NCBI RefSeq assembly: GCF_026262505.1
Contig: NC_067206.1
Span: forward strand, 7,716,879 to 7,780,878
Reading direction: 5' to 3'
Source of the DNA: Trichomonas vaginalis G3
Taxonomy: Eukaryota; Parabasalia; Trichomonadida; Trichomonadidae
DNA: 64,000 bases
Shown here: piece after piece, positions 20,501-31,084 of the stretch
Numbering within the stretch: position 1 is the stretch's first letter
Layout: every line of letters starts with the position of its first letter
Program-made: the position numbers and the translations under genes
Notes under the pieces: model-generated
Told to the model about the DNA's origin: nothing
The model's input: only the letters and a program-made list of their open reading frames with translations
Database searches by the model: none

Positions 20501-23500
20501 GAATTCAATGGTATCCTCAAGGGATGGAATGCTGTTCAGTTGCCTGTTGTTTCAGGTCAACAGAAAGTTGAAGATAACATTTTGTTGACGGATACTTCAG
20601 AATTGATTACAAAAATCGATGATTCTATCATTTCTTTGGAAGCAATGCTTTCTTTACCTTTCGCACATGGGGTTGAAGAACAAGTTTCTCTTCTATTGAA
20701 GCAGCTTAATGATTGCTCGAATATCTTAAACATTTGGTCAAGTTTCCAAGCAAATTGGGTTTTCTTGAGATCACTTTTCAACAATGAAAATGGAAAATCA
20801 ATTCCTTCTCAACTAACTTCCCAGTTTTCGAATGTTAGAAGGAAATGGTCAAGCTGTGTTGCACATATCCACAAAGACTTTTCATTAATCAATGCTTGTT
20901 CATACCCTAATTTGTATCAAATCATTTATGACTGCAATAACTCTCTTGTTAGTATTTTATCGAATCTCAAAACTTATGCAGATTCCAAATGCACATTCTT
21001 CCCACGTTTATTCCTTATGGGAACAAACGACATTGTTACATTATCTGCTCTTAATGATATCAATTCTGTAAAGTTCATTGCTGCGAGATTGTTCATGAAG
21101 TGCTCGAATTTGATTTGTCCAGAAACTGGTTTGACAAGAATCAAAATCAAAGGAATTCAAGGAAATGATGGACACATTCTGCATTTTATCAAGCATGTCC
21201 AAGTTCAAGGACAAATTGAATCCTGGCTTCAGCATGTTGTTGAAAGCATGAATCAAGCATTGATTGAGAATGTCGCAACAAGTTACGCAAGAGTTGCACA
21301 ACTGAGATTATCTGATTGGATTTTCCAATATCCAAAACATGTTGTAATGTTGGTTCTTTGTGCAAGTTTCACAATGGAAGTTGAATATTGCTTCTCATCA
21401 GACAATGTTCAGAAAGCAATTACTACATTAAAGGACTCAATTAACAACAAGAAAGTTGATTTAATCAACATTTTCGAGATGAAAACAGATTATTTCTCAA
21501 GAGGAATGATATCAATGGTTATCATCATTCTTTCAAATCAAATCTCTATCCTTTCTGATATGGAGAAAACGAATGTTCCTGATGTTTTGTGGGCTTCTTA
21601 TCCCAACTATAAGTTTAGCGTCAGCGAGAAAACATTTATCATTACATATAATGGTAAAACAATTCCATTTGAGAATGAATATTGGGGTGATGTTCGTCCT
21701 TTCATTCGAACCCAAGCAACAGAAAAAGTTTACAACTCAATATTCATGTGTGAATGTCCATTATTAGTTGGATCAAGTTCAACAGGTCGTAAAACAATTG
21801 TTGAACATGCTGCGGCATTATTAGGCAAAATTGTTGTTGATTGTCCTGCATTAAGTTCTCTTTCCATCTACCAATTAAGACAATTGTTGTTAGGAACTGT
21901 TGTTACTGGTGCTTGGTGCTTGTTCAAAGAAGTAAATTCCTTCTCTATTCCTTCTTTGAATATCATTACTGATTTCATACAATTGTACATGGCATCAAAT
22001 GCTTTAGGAATCAATTCAATGACTTACGAAGGTTTCAACAAAGGAATTATTCCAACATCAAAATTCATTTTCTTTGATGAAGGAAACACTGCTGAAATTC
22101 CAAATGTTTTGAGAAACTCTTTGTTCAAAGTTGCTTTGATTAATCCTGATTTACAAGCAGTAATAGAAATCAAGCTTTCTGCATCAGGATTCAAGTTTGC
22201 TGATACATGTGCTGTTAAATTGGCATCAACAATCAATGCTATTTCAGGCATAATGAAATTGAATCTCAAAACATCTGCTTCACTTGCAAATGCTATGAGA
22301 ATCATCAAAATGTCAATAACAATCAAAGATGAAATGAGAGAATCGACACAATCATTCCTGACTGCAAGTGAAAGAGCATTTGAAGAATTCATTGTTGCTA
22401 AAGCATGTTATTGGTTATACCAAGGAATTATCGATGAACCAATCCATGATTTATTGATGAGATTAATGTTCGATGGATTCAGAACTCATGATACTTTAGA
22501 GGCATTCAGTAAGAACATTGTTTTGCCTGTAATTGATAATCCAGCACACATCGATCAATTAATTATGAAGAGAACAATGGCAATTACAAACGGACCACAA
22601 GAACTCAAAGATTATTTGGCGGACAAGGCTTTGATGCTTCATAAGATCTTGAAGCACAACAGATGCGTTATTATCTACGGACCAATTAAATCCGGAAAAT
22701 CTTTGTTAGTCAGAACTTTGTTAAAAGTTTATGATGATTTGTTGAATGGTAATGGAATTGATGAAAAAGTTCCAACAGCTCCACAGTTTTCACCAGAATT
22801 TATCTTCCCAACTATTTTACCTTACGATTCAACATATGGATACGTCAAGAACGAAGGAACATCTGAAGAACAATGGATTTATGGTTATATGAATCAATTG
22901 TTTAACACAATGAATTTATATAACACAGACAAACAGAAATTGTTGGTTTTCGATGGAATTTTGAACACAAAGTTCAATGAGTTTTTGATTGAAATCGCAT
23001 CACAACATACAGCTCATACTCAATCATTAGATACTGTTGATACATCAGATAGAAGTCGAATCATTGTAATTACAGAGTCATTGAATAACATCACACCTTC
23101 AATGATTTCTTGCTGTACTTTGTTACACATGAATAGACTCAATGAATTTGATGAAGGAGCTGTGTGTGAATTACAATTCCCTGCTTTGGTTAATTACAAT
23201 ATATTCCCAAGCAACTACAGAAATGAAGTTGGTCCAGCATTCGAAGAATACATTGCCAAAACAATGGATCATTGTCTCAAATTACCTGATATTTCTTTCA
23301 ACAAATACATCCCGAATCCGAAATTGTATCATTTCGTGATGCAGAATTTGTTCCCTCAAACAATCTGCAGGTACATCAAAGCATTGTTAGATAATGATCA
23401 AATTGAATTATCACCAAATGGCATCAAATCAGCTTTTGTCATTGCAGTTGAAAGATTTTTCGATGGAATTCTTATTGATATTGCAATGTCACAGTTACAT

Positions 23501-26500
23501 TCATGGTTGTATGGAACATTTGGTGTTGTAGTAGATACAAATTGGCAGAGGCAAGAAGTATCAGAAGAATTCAGGAAATACTATCCTAAACCTTTATTTG
23601 CTGTTTTTGTTCCATTCAGGAAGCACAACCACATCATTGATCAGTCAGATTTAGTTTATTTGGAAACTAAAGAAATCCATGAACCACGAAATGTTGTTAT
23701 TCCTACAGGCGACACGATTGTTAATAATGATACACTTAACTTCTTGATCAATAATAAAAACGATGTTGCTATTATCGGAGAAAGTTCGAATACATTAGTC
23801 AAGTACTTCTCCAAACAAAGAACAGATTTAAGTGTATACATTTACAACGTTGACATCAATACAACATCGAATTCATTGTTAGGAACAATCAAAATCCATT
23901 CAGAACTTTCAATGAGAAGAACAACTAAAACGAAACCTTCTGTCATCATCATCGAAGATATTGATCAAGGATCAGAACAAGTTCAAGAATTGGTAAGATA
24001 TTTGGTTTACAAGAGATTAATTCCTCTTAAACCTTCAGCTTCAAGATCTCTTGTAAAACCAATTGATCTTAAGCAAACCCAATTCATCATCACAGCCAAG
24101 AACATCGTGTCAATTTCACAGAGATTAATCACTAAGTTCTGTGTTATTTTCTCGAAACCAATTTCAAGAGACATCACATTCTTACTTGCAGAAAAGATCT
24201 TCACGAGATGCCAAGTTAATCAACCATTTATCAAGAAGATGATCAAAATGTTCCAAGATTTCTTACAAGATTGTCCAGAAGCTCCGTTTTCATTTAGAGA
24301 ACTCTTGAATTGGACCTATTCCGTTTGTATTTTGAATGTTCGACAAAGTGAGACACAAACAGATGAAATCCATTTAATTGCAGCATTGTACCAAGATTTG
24401 ATTTTGTATTTACCACAATACAAGAAAAGTATTACAACTAATTTCATCAAGAATTTCAAGAACTTCAACAAAGAACACAACATTAATATCCAAAATCATA
24501 TCACAAGTGTTATTTACACTATTCCCGATGCAGGTGTTCCATATTCATCTGTTGAATACTCAACAACTAAGCAGTTAATTGATGAAACAATTGATTACAT
24601 TGCTCAATTCAATGCTGCTTCATATGAAAAAGTTCCAATTTTTGTTTCAACGAATTTAGTTTATATAATGAACCAAATCAAGCGAGTTCTTTTATTCCCA
24701 GGCGGCAGCTGTGTATTGATTGGAAAACCTGGCTCAGGACGATACAGTTTATTGAGAATTGTTACAAACATGTGTAAATATGACATCATCCAAATTAATG
24801 ACAGTGCTTACAGACCAACAATGAAAGAGATCATTAATACTGTTGTTACATATCATAAATCATTTGTTTTGTACTTGAGATCTAATGAATTAGAAGTTCC
24901 CGAAAACATCAAATCATTGATTACATTTGCCAAAACAAGAGATTTCTCTGTTTTCTTTGACGAAAAAGAATTACAAGAAGTTTATCACAATGCAAGTAAT
25001 TCATGCAAGATGGTCACAGCTAAGAAGACAACAATCAGAGATATGATTGTTCGAACTCTTTCCAGTAACCTGCATATTGTTATTTCAAGAAATGACAAAT
25101 CACAAGATATCAATTGGCAAGATGCAGTCAAAATCACATTGCCACCAGTTTCTGAAGATGATTTACTTGAGATCACAACTAAATACATTCTCACTGATAA
25201 CAATAAAGTTATCTTTGGTTCATTCGGTTCATTATTCCCTAAGTTCTTCAGATCTTTGCATAGTATTGTTTTGGAATTAGATCCAAACATTTCTCCAAAT
25301 TCATATTTCGATTTGTTGCGAACATTTAATGACCAATTGATCATGCGATACAACGAAACAATCAGTACAATGAATGCTAAAACCAAAGCTCTTAACTTCA
25401 TTTCAACAGTTAATGATGAGATCAACAGAACGACAAGGAAATTGGATGATTTGAGAACTCCTCTTGAAAATGCAAGATTAGAATCTGAATCATCATTACG
25501 ATCATATCAATACAAGATGGATGCAATCCAATCAATGGATGTCAAGTTCAATTCACAGAAGAAAGTTAAAGAAGATGCATTGAACGAACTCAAGAAACAG
25601 TCTAATCTTGATAAAGAAGAAGTTCAAAGTTGTCAACGACGAATTTTGGAAACACAGAAGCAAATCGATAAAATGACACAAAACGATGTTGAAACGATAA
25701 GAATTGGTGCATTAAATCCAACAAACGCTTTCATGCGAACAATTGAAATACTTTGTATGTACAAAGGATATCATTTCTCATACGAAGTTGGTGGAGTCAA
25801 ACTTTTACAAGAAGAAAAATTGTTGGATATTTTACATTCGCCAATTGCATATGAAAACATCGATTCAAGAATCACATCCCGTGCATATGAAGTCTTCAAT
25901 GATGAAACATTCACAAGAAAAGATGTCGAAGATATTTCTCCACCTGTTTTATTGATTTATGATTGGTTGTTTGCAATTGTTCAATTCTCAAGAGCTCAAT
26001 CAGCTTATGCAAACACTTATCAAAGTTATATCAACTTCCAGAGAACATATGATGAGTTTATTGCCGATCTCAAAGCTCAAGAACAGTCAATACAACACAT
26101 CAGACAGACAATTGATGATGATAAAGCTTATTTGACTGATGCAAGCCAGAAATTCAAGAATTTAGAACAAGCATATAATCTTGAATTAGATCGCAAGACT
26201 AAATGCGAATACATTGTTAATAACATCGATCAAATTGTTAAGAAATGGAGAGAAGATATTCAGTTTGTCACAAATGTTAGTAAGACTACAATCATCATTA
26301 CATTGTTGTATTCATTTTACATCAGTTACTGTGGTCAGTTCGAAATGAAAGTTCGAAAAGGATTGATTGCCAAAGTTGCAAACGAAATTTGCCGATTCCG
26401 ATTAACAGATAACATCATGGAACCAATGTCAATTATCAAAGATATGTTGATGAAAGATGTTGGCATTGATCGAGCTTCTAAAGGAACTTCATATAAGATG

Positions 26501-29488
26501 AACACGAGTAAAGTGCATTCATTAGTTTCACCACGAATTCCATTGATTATGGATTGCAATGGATTATTCATTAAAGATCTCTGCGATTCATACAAATCTC
26601 CTGTTAACGTTGCAAGTCTGCACAATAGTGATATTGGACAAACAATCATTGATAACTTAGAATCAGGAAAAGTATTGATTATTACTGATGTTTGTGAATT
26701 GACAGTTACATTACAAAAAATTATGTCCATTTACATCATGCGAAATGATGAAAATGTTTCTAAGTCAATACAAATCAACAACCGAACAGTTAAATGGAAT
26801 TCAGGCTTTAGATTGATTCTAGCTACAAATTATAAAGCTATTCCAGCAATTCCTGCAGAACTCCAATGCAGAACAACGATCATTAATTGCAAAGAAGAAC
26901 TTGAATTCACAATGCAACAAATTATCTTGTCCAAATTCATTGGTTCATATGATTCTATGAGTCTCAAAGACTTCTCGGAATCATTAGTTCCATTGACATC
27001 ATTGCGATCCTCAGAAGCTGACGAAGAAAGTTTGGCATTGACATTAACCGATCTTGGTGAATTTGCTAAGAACAGTGGCTTAGGATTTGCAATCAATCAC
27101 GAACTCAAAGAGAAAGCAGATCAATTAAAGACTCGTTTGAATGACATTGAATCAGCATATAACAAAGCAATTGAACTTAAAGAGAAAGTCAATCTTTTCT
27201 CCGAGAAATACCGACCGATGGTTAATTATGTTTCTATATTCTGGAAAGCTTTAGTTTATTCAGTTGAAAGTTTAGGCGAATCTTTCCATATTCCATTTAA
27301 TTCATTCATTGGCGTTTTGCAACAAGTCCTTAAACATCCAACAGTTACTAATGACAAACTAACAGATGAAATCACCACAACATTAACTGATCTGTTCTCT
27401 AAAGCTGTTGTCCAATGGATATCACCAATGTTGTCAGTCAAACACTCATATGTTTACATGTTTTATGTTACAATTTTCTTCTCTATCTTTGAAGGAAAAT
27501 TAACAAATGATTCACTTGGCATATTAGCAACAAGAATCAAAGAAGTCAACAGTCGCTCATACAATGGTGTTGTCAATGATTTACTTGGTGATCCTGTTTC
27601 TTTGATCATCAGTTCAGCAGAATCAACAAGTATTTATGCATTACTTTCGAGAACAGTTTCATCTAGATTTGGTTTAGATTTCATGAATTCTGTTCAACCA
27701 TTCCAACCGGACAGTGTCATGATGCAAGCTCCAGGCACTCCATGTATTATCATCACTCCTCCAGGCGATGATCCAGTGATGCCTGTTATGAACAACATCT
27801 CAACACGATCACGAAATGATATGATCGAGAACTTGACAATTTGTTCAAATTCAAACATTTTGAAGCGTGCTAAGAAGATCCTTCAAGTTGCAATGTCAAG
27901 AGGTAATAGAATTATGTTGCATTGTGCAGATGATTCACATGAAGTCACATCATTCATTGCTGATACATGTAACATTATGAATGCAACAACAGTTAATTCT
28001 AATTTCCGATTAATCATTGTTGCATCTACATCAAGTACAATTCCAAACTTTGTTTTGTCTATGTCAAAGAGATTATTCTATTCAAACGAGATTTCATGGC
28101 GTCAAACTATGCATTTGATGTTCACATCTCTCGCAGCGACACTCAAGTATTACAACACAAACAACTCATTCAAGAAATTGACATATTCGGTTTCTCTTTG
28201 TTTGTCATTATTAAAACAGCGCGAATTGATGTTCCCTGCTGCATTCGAAGACAAATTAGATTTCACAGATAACACATTTAACTCATTCTTCAATCGAGTT
28301 AAATCATTTATTGATCCAAGTTTACCAATTCCAGTTTTCATTCTCCGAGATATTTTGTCAACAAATATGTTGGCAACAGGAACATCATCCATCCTGGATG
28401 CAAGGAAGATTAAAACATTAGTTTCTCGTGCAATTAATCAAACATTGATTGCAGAGAATTTCACATTAAGTGACAAAGAAGATAATCCAGACAAAAACCT
28501 TGAAATTCCGAATGAAATCAAAGTTTCACAAATTGCAACAAAGATCAACGAATTGCCTTCATTTGCTCCATACGAAGGCTTCGACATGGACAGGTCTATT
28601 GCACATCAATTCAGACAATTTGCACTTTCGAGGTGGATATCGGAAGGAATCTTAGATATCAAACCATTCATTCCTCTCCAAGTTGCTTCATATGCGAATA
28701 TGATCGAAATTGTTCGTAAAACAGCAACATCAGTCCCAGAAGCATTGCATGATCCTAAGACAAATATTGCTAAAACAGCACAAGGCGCAGTTTTAAGAGG
28801 AGAATTGCTGCAATTTAATGAATTCATTGTTGAAGTGAAGAAGACATTGTTATCACCCGAGATCAACAAATACATTGTTTCATTCTCCAAGCGTGAAGTT
28901 CCTGCAGATTGGGCTCAGCGATCAGGATATTACCGAGAAGGTGATCATGAAGATTTTGTTAATTTCTTATCGGAGAAAAGGAAAGTTTTAGGTGATTGGC
29001 TGAATCAACGAAAGTGTACAAGCATTGATCTCAAATACATCAACAATGCATCAGGTCTTCTTAACGCTTTCCTCCTTGATGGCGCAAACTCTAAAGGAAT
29101 TGCAGCTTCTGCAGCAATGCTCAATTTCGATATCGGCGGAATGAAAGTTTCACAGAACATTTTGACCATTACCGGATTGACCTTAGTTGGTGGAATTTGG
29201 ACGGCAGAAGGAATCTCAACATCAACAGCTGGTTCTGCCATTAATCCATTCCCAGATATCAATGTTACAGTCTCTAAGAAATCATCGAGCACAGCTAAGT
29301 TATATCAATGTCCATTACTGAGGACAGTTTCATCTCAGAAACGAAGTTATCCATTAATTGATGGAAACTCAAATAATATTATTAGTTATATCCCAGTTAA
29401 ATCACCGTCAACCGTTCATCGACTTGTGAATGACGGTGTTTCACTTATTATTTCACCACCTGTTTATATTGTTCCAGAATCACAATAA
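17591..29488 (+). CDS. Dynein heavy chain with degenerate AAA1 nucleotide site
   Basis: 3,965 residues, intronless, ending TAAATAAA. The N-terminal linker region includes a DHC_N2-like stretch (about residues 580-960). The motor follows: AAA1 about 1390, AAA2 about 1690, AAA3 about 2060, AAA4 about 2375, coiled-coil stalk about 2600-2890 with microtubule-binding tip, AAA5, AAA6 and a C-terminal domain with YQCPLLRT near residue 3905. The AAA2 P-loop GPIKSGKS (1697) is intact and AAA4 has GKPGSGRYS (2378). AAA1, normally the essential ATPase, reads GSSSTGRKT (1394), with an extra residue between the Gly and Lys of GK-T. Its Walker B position has Lys 1446 (CLFKEVN) where Asp is expected. The AAA3 P-loop (GESSNTLV, 2063) is also lost. 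It is most likely an axonemal-type chain of unusual catalytic design. Confidence 0.9.
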   Translation: MTQRPPKDTQLQLNLTGKDIVKPLRNQRVSTARKNPLFDPYSVEMQVEKYDYAAPAVNESRSIIEGTNPKLRAYMNSKKFTRPKTSKEIKKPIMVYEQEQHPFVNQSFIIKRPFTPSRAAPPLTRTSIETGDREEAEVAFTEDPLAYFSKHKDGSGHKFIYLNYSKDPSDPQYSPYDLEITTYADLKDNYCIMSADGIQIVGSDGTTFSQSLHQWASEKSHFISLRKLKFFSMYYIWKPFTLWKVYIMKMRYQVFTKAIATKPIVLNTGFAQTTMKILEIFVDQHKKLYLDEVIKRFLLIFRAQSQFIIPNFKSKTEDNFSTLSAFYRNYHQEIVNKFLEFDNKVRDPAKIIVKDSDIKTFKRKNPNLGQLMVLEKEKAEKRVKRTIKVNNQILSYANYLRSLDYMLLEEQAQAILGSWKQAHEVFKTKNCALFQAELIFTDDGQISLEPSLQELLDTISNAFSSAISLVTGFPRLIMAVELRPHIKQSIPNFRELIENGPNLLKILAPYPEINDIEEDCLNIMEKSYKDALVAIQVFKELYSIHKLDETFHIEDYIKSKTNKPAKPLNYQLTDNGNQELDIDFDVEPYMDIKTMRKFAEQFMDYEKRIAKLVPIATGTLFVESRTLKRRLEPIPQAKFNIVFETLKKLLDGKSDRIYTMLSSYQLKLQVQPSTLETYVQLCTTIDKVNKFLGKIQEEIEYTNELYHIFVQYGVHLDASKSSGFSLQQIYSNFTKVLEASATMRRNNRQSFISELIPQATNIEEKIATYIDMASKIPISIELCNIEVLKKTLANIQEKINKLKPKVQKFSLYQDVLNTKTTNFESLGKLIKIMSFVTKLYDCVERWTKVDQSSIRNVFWLVDIDALSNEIIEIENICRDLIYEQPFQTTLLDEITSKLKTISPYLTQLKLLSAHEMLPRHWAKLFEECKLPNIYKTDMRLDELLASGVMDYANKIDEITDIAQREEKVEAEFNGILKGWNAVQLPVVSGQQKVEDNILLTDTSELITKIDDSIISLEAMLSLPFAHGVEEQVSLLLKQLNDCSNILNIWSSFQANWVFLRSLFNNENGKSIPSQLTSQFSNVRRKWSSCVAHIHKDFSLINACSYPNLYQIIYDCNNSLVSILSNLKTYADSKCTFFPRLFLMGTNDIVTLSALNDINSVKFIAARLFMKCSNLICPETGLTRIKIKGIQGNDGHILHFIKHVQVQGQIESWLQHVVESMNQALIENVATSYARVAQLRLSDWIFQYPKHVVMLVLCASFTMEVEYCFSSDNVQKAITTLKDSINNKKVDLINIFEMKTDYFSRGMISMVIIILSNQISILSDMEKTNVPDVLWASYPNYKFSVSEKTFIITYNGKTIPFENEYWGDVRPFIRTQATEKVYNSIFMCECPLLVGSSSTGRKTIVEHAAALLGKIVVDCPALSSLSIYQLRQLLLGTVVTGAWCLFKEVNSFSIPSLNIITDFIQLYMASNALGINSMTYEGFNKGIIPTSKFIFFDEGNTAEIPNVLRNSLFKVALINPDLQAVIEIKLSASGFKFADTCAVKLASTINAISGIMKLNLKTSASLANAMRIIKMSITIKDEMRESTQSFLTASERAFEEFIVAKACYWLYQGIIDEPIHDLLMRLMFDGFRTHDTLEAFSKNIVLPVIDNPAHIDQLIMKRTMAITNGPQELKDYLADKALMLHKILKHNRCVIIYGPIKSGKSLLVRTLLKVYDDLLNGNGIDEKVPTAPQFSPEFIFPTILPYDSTYGYVKNEGTSEEQWIYGYMNQLFNTMNLYNTDKQKLLVFDGILNTKFNEFLIEIASQHTAHTQSLDTVDTSDRSRIIVITESLNNITPSMISCCTLLHMNRLNEFDEGAVCELQFPALVNYNIFPSNYRNEVGPAFEEYIAKTMDHCLKLPDISFNKYIPNPKLYHFVMQNLFPQTICRYIKALLDNDQIELSPNGIKSAFVIAVERFFDGILIDIAMSQLHSWLYGTFGVVVDTNWQRQEVSEEFRKYYPKPLFAVFVPFRKHNHIIDQSDLVYLETKEIHEPRNVVIPTGDTIVNNDTLNFLINNKNDVAIIGESSNTLVKYFSKQRTDLSVYIYNVDINTTSNSLLGTIKIHSELSMRRTTKTKPSVIIIEDIDQGSEQVQELVRYLVYKRLIPLKPSASRSLVKPIDLKQTQFIITAKNIVSISQRLITKFCVIFSKPISRDITFLLAEKIFTRCQVNQPFIKKMIKMFQDFLQDCPEAPFSFRELLNWTYSVCILNVRQSETQTDEIHLIAALYQDLILYLPQYKKSITTNFIKNFKNFNKEHNINIQNHITSVIYTIPDAGVPYSSVEYSTTKQLIDETIDYIAQFNAASYEKVPIFVSTNLVYIMNQIKRVLLFPGGSCVLIGKPGSGRYSLLRIVTNMCKYDIIQINDSAYRPTMKEIINTVVTYHKSFVLYLRSNELEVPENIKSLITFAKTRDFSVFFDEKELQEVYHNASNSCKMVTAKKTTIRDMIVRTLSSNLHIVISRNDKSQDINWQDAVKITLPPVSEDDLLEITTKYILTDNNKVIFGSFGSLFPKFFRSLHSIVLELDPNISPNSYFDLLRTFNDQLIMRYNETISTMNAKTKALNFISTVNDEINRTTRKLDDLRTPLENARLESESSLRSYQYKMDAIQSMDVKFNSQKKVKEDALNELKKQSNLDKEEVQSCQRRILETQKQIDKMTQNDVETIRIGALNPTNAFMRTIEILCMYKGYHFSYEVGGVKLLQEEKLLDILHSPIAYENIDSRITSRAYEVFNDETFTRKDVEDISPPVLLIYDWLFAIVQFSRAQSAYANTYQSYINFQRTYDEFIADLKAQEQSIQHIRQTIDDDKAYLTDASQKFKNLEQAYNLELDRKTKCEYIVNNIDQIVKKWREDIQFVTNVSKTTIIITLLYSFYISYCGQFEMKVRKGLIAKVANEICRFRLTDNIMEPMSIIKDMLMKDVGIDRASKGTSYKMNTSKVHSLVSPRIPLIMDCNGLFIKDLCDSYKSPVNVASLHNSDIGQTIIDNLESGKVLIITDVCELTVTLQKIMSIYIMRNDENVSKSIQINNRTVKWNSGFRLILATNYKAIPAIPAELQCRTTIINCKEELEFTMQQIILSKFIGSYDSMSLKDFSESLVPLTSLRSSEADEESLALTLTDLGEFAKNSGLGFAINHELKEKADQLKTRLNDIESAYNKAIELKEKVNLFSEKYRPMVNYVSIFWKALVYSVESLGESFHIPFNSFIGVLQQVLKHPTVTNDKLTDEITTTLTDLFSKAVVQWISPMLSVKHSYVYMFYVTIFFSIFEGKLTNDSLGILATRIKEVNSRSYNGVVNDLLGDPVSLIISSAESTSIYALLSRTVSSRFGLDFMNSVQPFQPDSVMMQAPGTPCIIITPPGDDPVMPVMNNISTRSRNDMIENLTICSNSNILKRAKKILQVAMSRGNRIMLHCADDSHEVTSFIADTCNIMNATTVNSNFRLIIVASTSSTIPNFVLSMSKRLFYSNEISWRQTMHLMFTSLAATLKYYNTNNSFKKLTYSVSLCLSLLKQRELMFPAAFEDKLDFTDNTFNSFFNRVKSFIDPSLPIPVFILRDILSTNMLATGTSSILDARKIKTLVSRAINQTLIAENFTLSDKEDNPDKNLEIPNEIKVSQIATKINELPSFAPYEGFDMDRSIAHQFRQFALSRWISEGILDIKPFIPLQVASYANMIEIVRKTATSVPEALHDPKTNIAKTAQGAVLRGELLQFNEFIVEVKKTLLSPEINKYIVSFSKREVPADWAQRSGYYREGDHEDFVNFLSEKRKVLGDWLNQRKCTSIDLKYINNASGLLNAFLLDGANSKGIAASAAMLNFDIGGMKVSQNILTITGLTLVGGIWTAEGISTSTAGSAINPFPDINVTVSKKSSSTAKLYQCPLLRTVSSQKRSYPLIDGNSNNIISYIPVKSPSTVHRLVNDGVSLIISPPVYIVPESQ

Positions 29489-29736
29489 ATAAAATTATTT
29501 GTTTTGTTTTTTATAAAAAACATGAATCTATTTAAGAACTTTCAATAACTTCATCATCCACATGTAAGAGTTTGAGCTTCTCATTTCAAATACTATTGCG
29601 AGATAAACTGAAAGCATTGAGGTAATATATTTCAAAGTCTCAATTAAATTATGAATCCTCTCTTGACTGACATTCGATTGTTATTGATTCAAATGCTGTT
29701 CGGCATTAAAAGAAAAAATAATCATATACCCGAGAA
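29489..29736. other. Short intergenic DNA after the dynein gene
   Basis: AT-rich with no frame of note; the dynein polyadenylation signal is probably at the stop codon (TAAATAAA). Nothing else recognised. Confidence 0.4.
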
Positions 29737-29798
29737 TTACACTTTTCCGACATTTATGGATCGCTTCGCGCCCCTGACAAAACGTCGGAAAAGTGTAA
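29737..29798. repeat. Perfect 15-bp inverted repeat with 32-base loop
   Basis: TTACACTTTTCCGAC at 29737-29751 pairs exactly with GTCGGAAAAGTGTAA at 29784-29798. The loop holds a GC-rich patch (GCTTCGCGCCCC) that is out of character with its AT-rich surroundings. It could be a small foldback element, a structured RNA or a transcription stop. No target duplication is visible. Confidence 0.6.
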
Positions 29799-29856
29799 AT
29801 TTCCAGAAAAATTAAATCTTTTTTTAAAAAAGATTATGTGTTTAAGGTGAAGTTTA

Positions 29857-30858
29857 TTAAATTTGTAGAAATGTTTGAAAATTTAATATATTTTGGAGCT
29901 TTGTCAATATTTCCGAAATGTTCAGTGTTAAATTTATTTTTATTTTTGGTGATATTAAGAATTTGATATTCGAGTTCATAGTATACTTTACAAATATCTA
30001 TGCTAGATGTATCTTGGATTTTGTTAGTTATTTCAACTTGTCCTAATGTTCGTGAATCTACTGCATCAATGAAACATCTATCAACTGTAATTTTGGCACT
30101 ATTTCCATAGAAATAATAATCAGAGATTTTATTATTTGAGAAACAACAAAATGTTAAATTTGTTGGAGAATAATATGCAAAAACTAAACAATTGTCAGTA
30201 ATATTTTGAAAATTTGTTGCTTCAAATAGAATATTTGATGATAATGAAAGATCAAGGTAAACAGAGGGATAATAAATTTGATCTGCACCTTTATTATCAT
30301 AAAATATAGAAAATAAAACTTTTGAATCAGATAAATATCTATCAAATTAAGCAACACTTATTGCATAGCATTTTGAATGAGAAATATTTGAATTCGTGAA
30401 ATTAATTTTTCCATTTTTTAGGTAAATATTTCCTTCTCCTAAGTTATTTTCTCCACTTTTAGTGATTGAAGAAGAAAGAATTTTGTTTTGGAATGATCCT
30501 TTATCTGAAACATCTGAATAACAGTAAACTCCTTGAGAATCCTGTGATGTTACTTTTGATGAGTCACTTATTATTCGATCTTGGACACATTCGCCTTCGC
30601 TGGAGAAGTATAAACTTCCTCCATACTTGGAATTACTACAATTTATAAATTGTGAAGTATCAACTAATAGTTTTGTTGTATTTTTCGAAGTTTTAAAATT
30701 AATAGCACTTGAGATAATATTCTCGGAAAAGAGACAACGCTTTACGTAGTAATTTTGATCACCTTTTAAAAGATTTGTTGTTTCGTTTTCGTATTGCGTA
30801 TTGGAAGGATCTCCTCCATAAAATTCATTCCATTCATGCCTTAAAAATATGTCTAACT
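29857..30858 (-). pseudogene. Beta-helix surface protein (Pmp-like), broken
   Basis: Read on the minus strand from a stop just above 30858 down to the TAA at 29857-29859, one frame gives a beta-helix-type product. It has recurring turns such as TSQFINCSNSKYGGSLYFS and FCCFSNNKISDYYFYG. There is no ATG at the upstream end, and a TAA at 30347-30349 interrupts the frame. It is therefore truncated and also carries a nonsense codon. It belongs to the same trichomonad surface-protein type as 13069-14079 but is not a close copy. Confidence 0.6.
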
Positions 30859-31084
30859 TGATCTATAGACAAATTTTTTTCGGGCGTGAACATTTTTTCA
30901 AAAAAAAAGTCGCTCAATGTAACTCTTTTGCAGTCATTTCACGTCTGAAAATGCTGTGAGTAGCTACAACCCTTTATTTTCAATGATTTTCCCATGTAAA
31001 AAATGCATAATCAAATCTTAATGTACAGATTTTAACTTTATTAACAAAAAACTGAATCTAATGTTAAATGATATTCTGATGATT
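30859..31084. other. Intergenic DNA
   Basis: AT-rich with runs of A and T around 30890-30910. No gene or repeat recognised. Confidence 0.35.
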
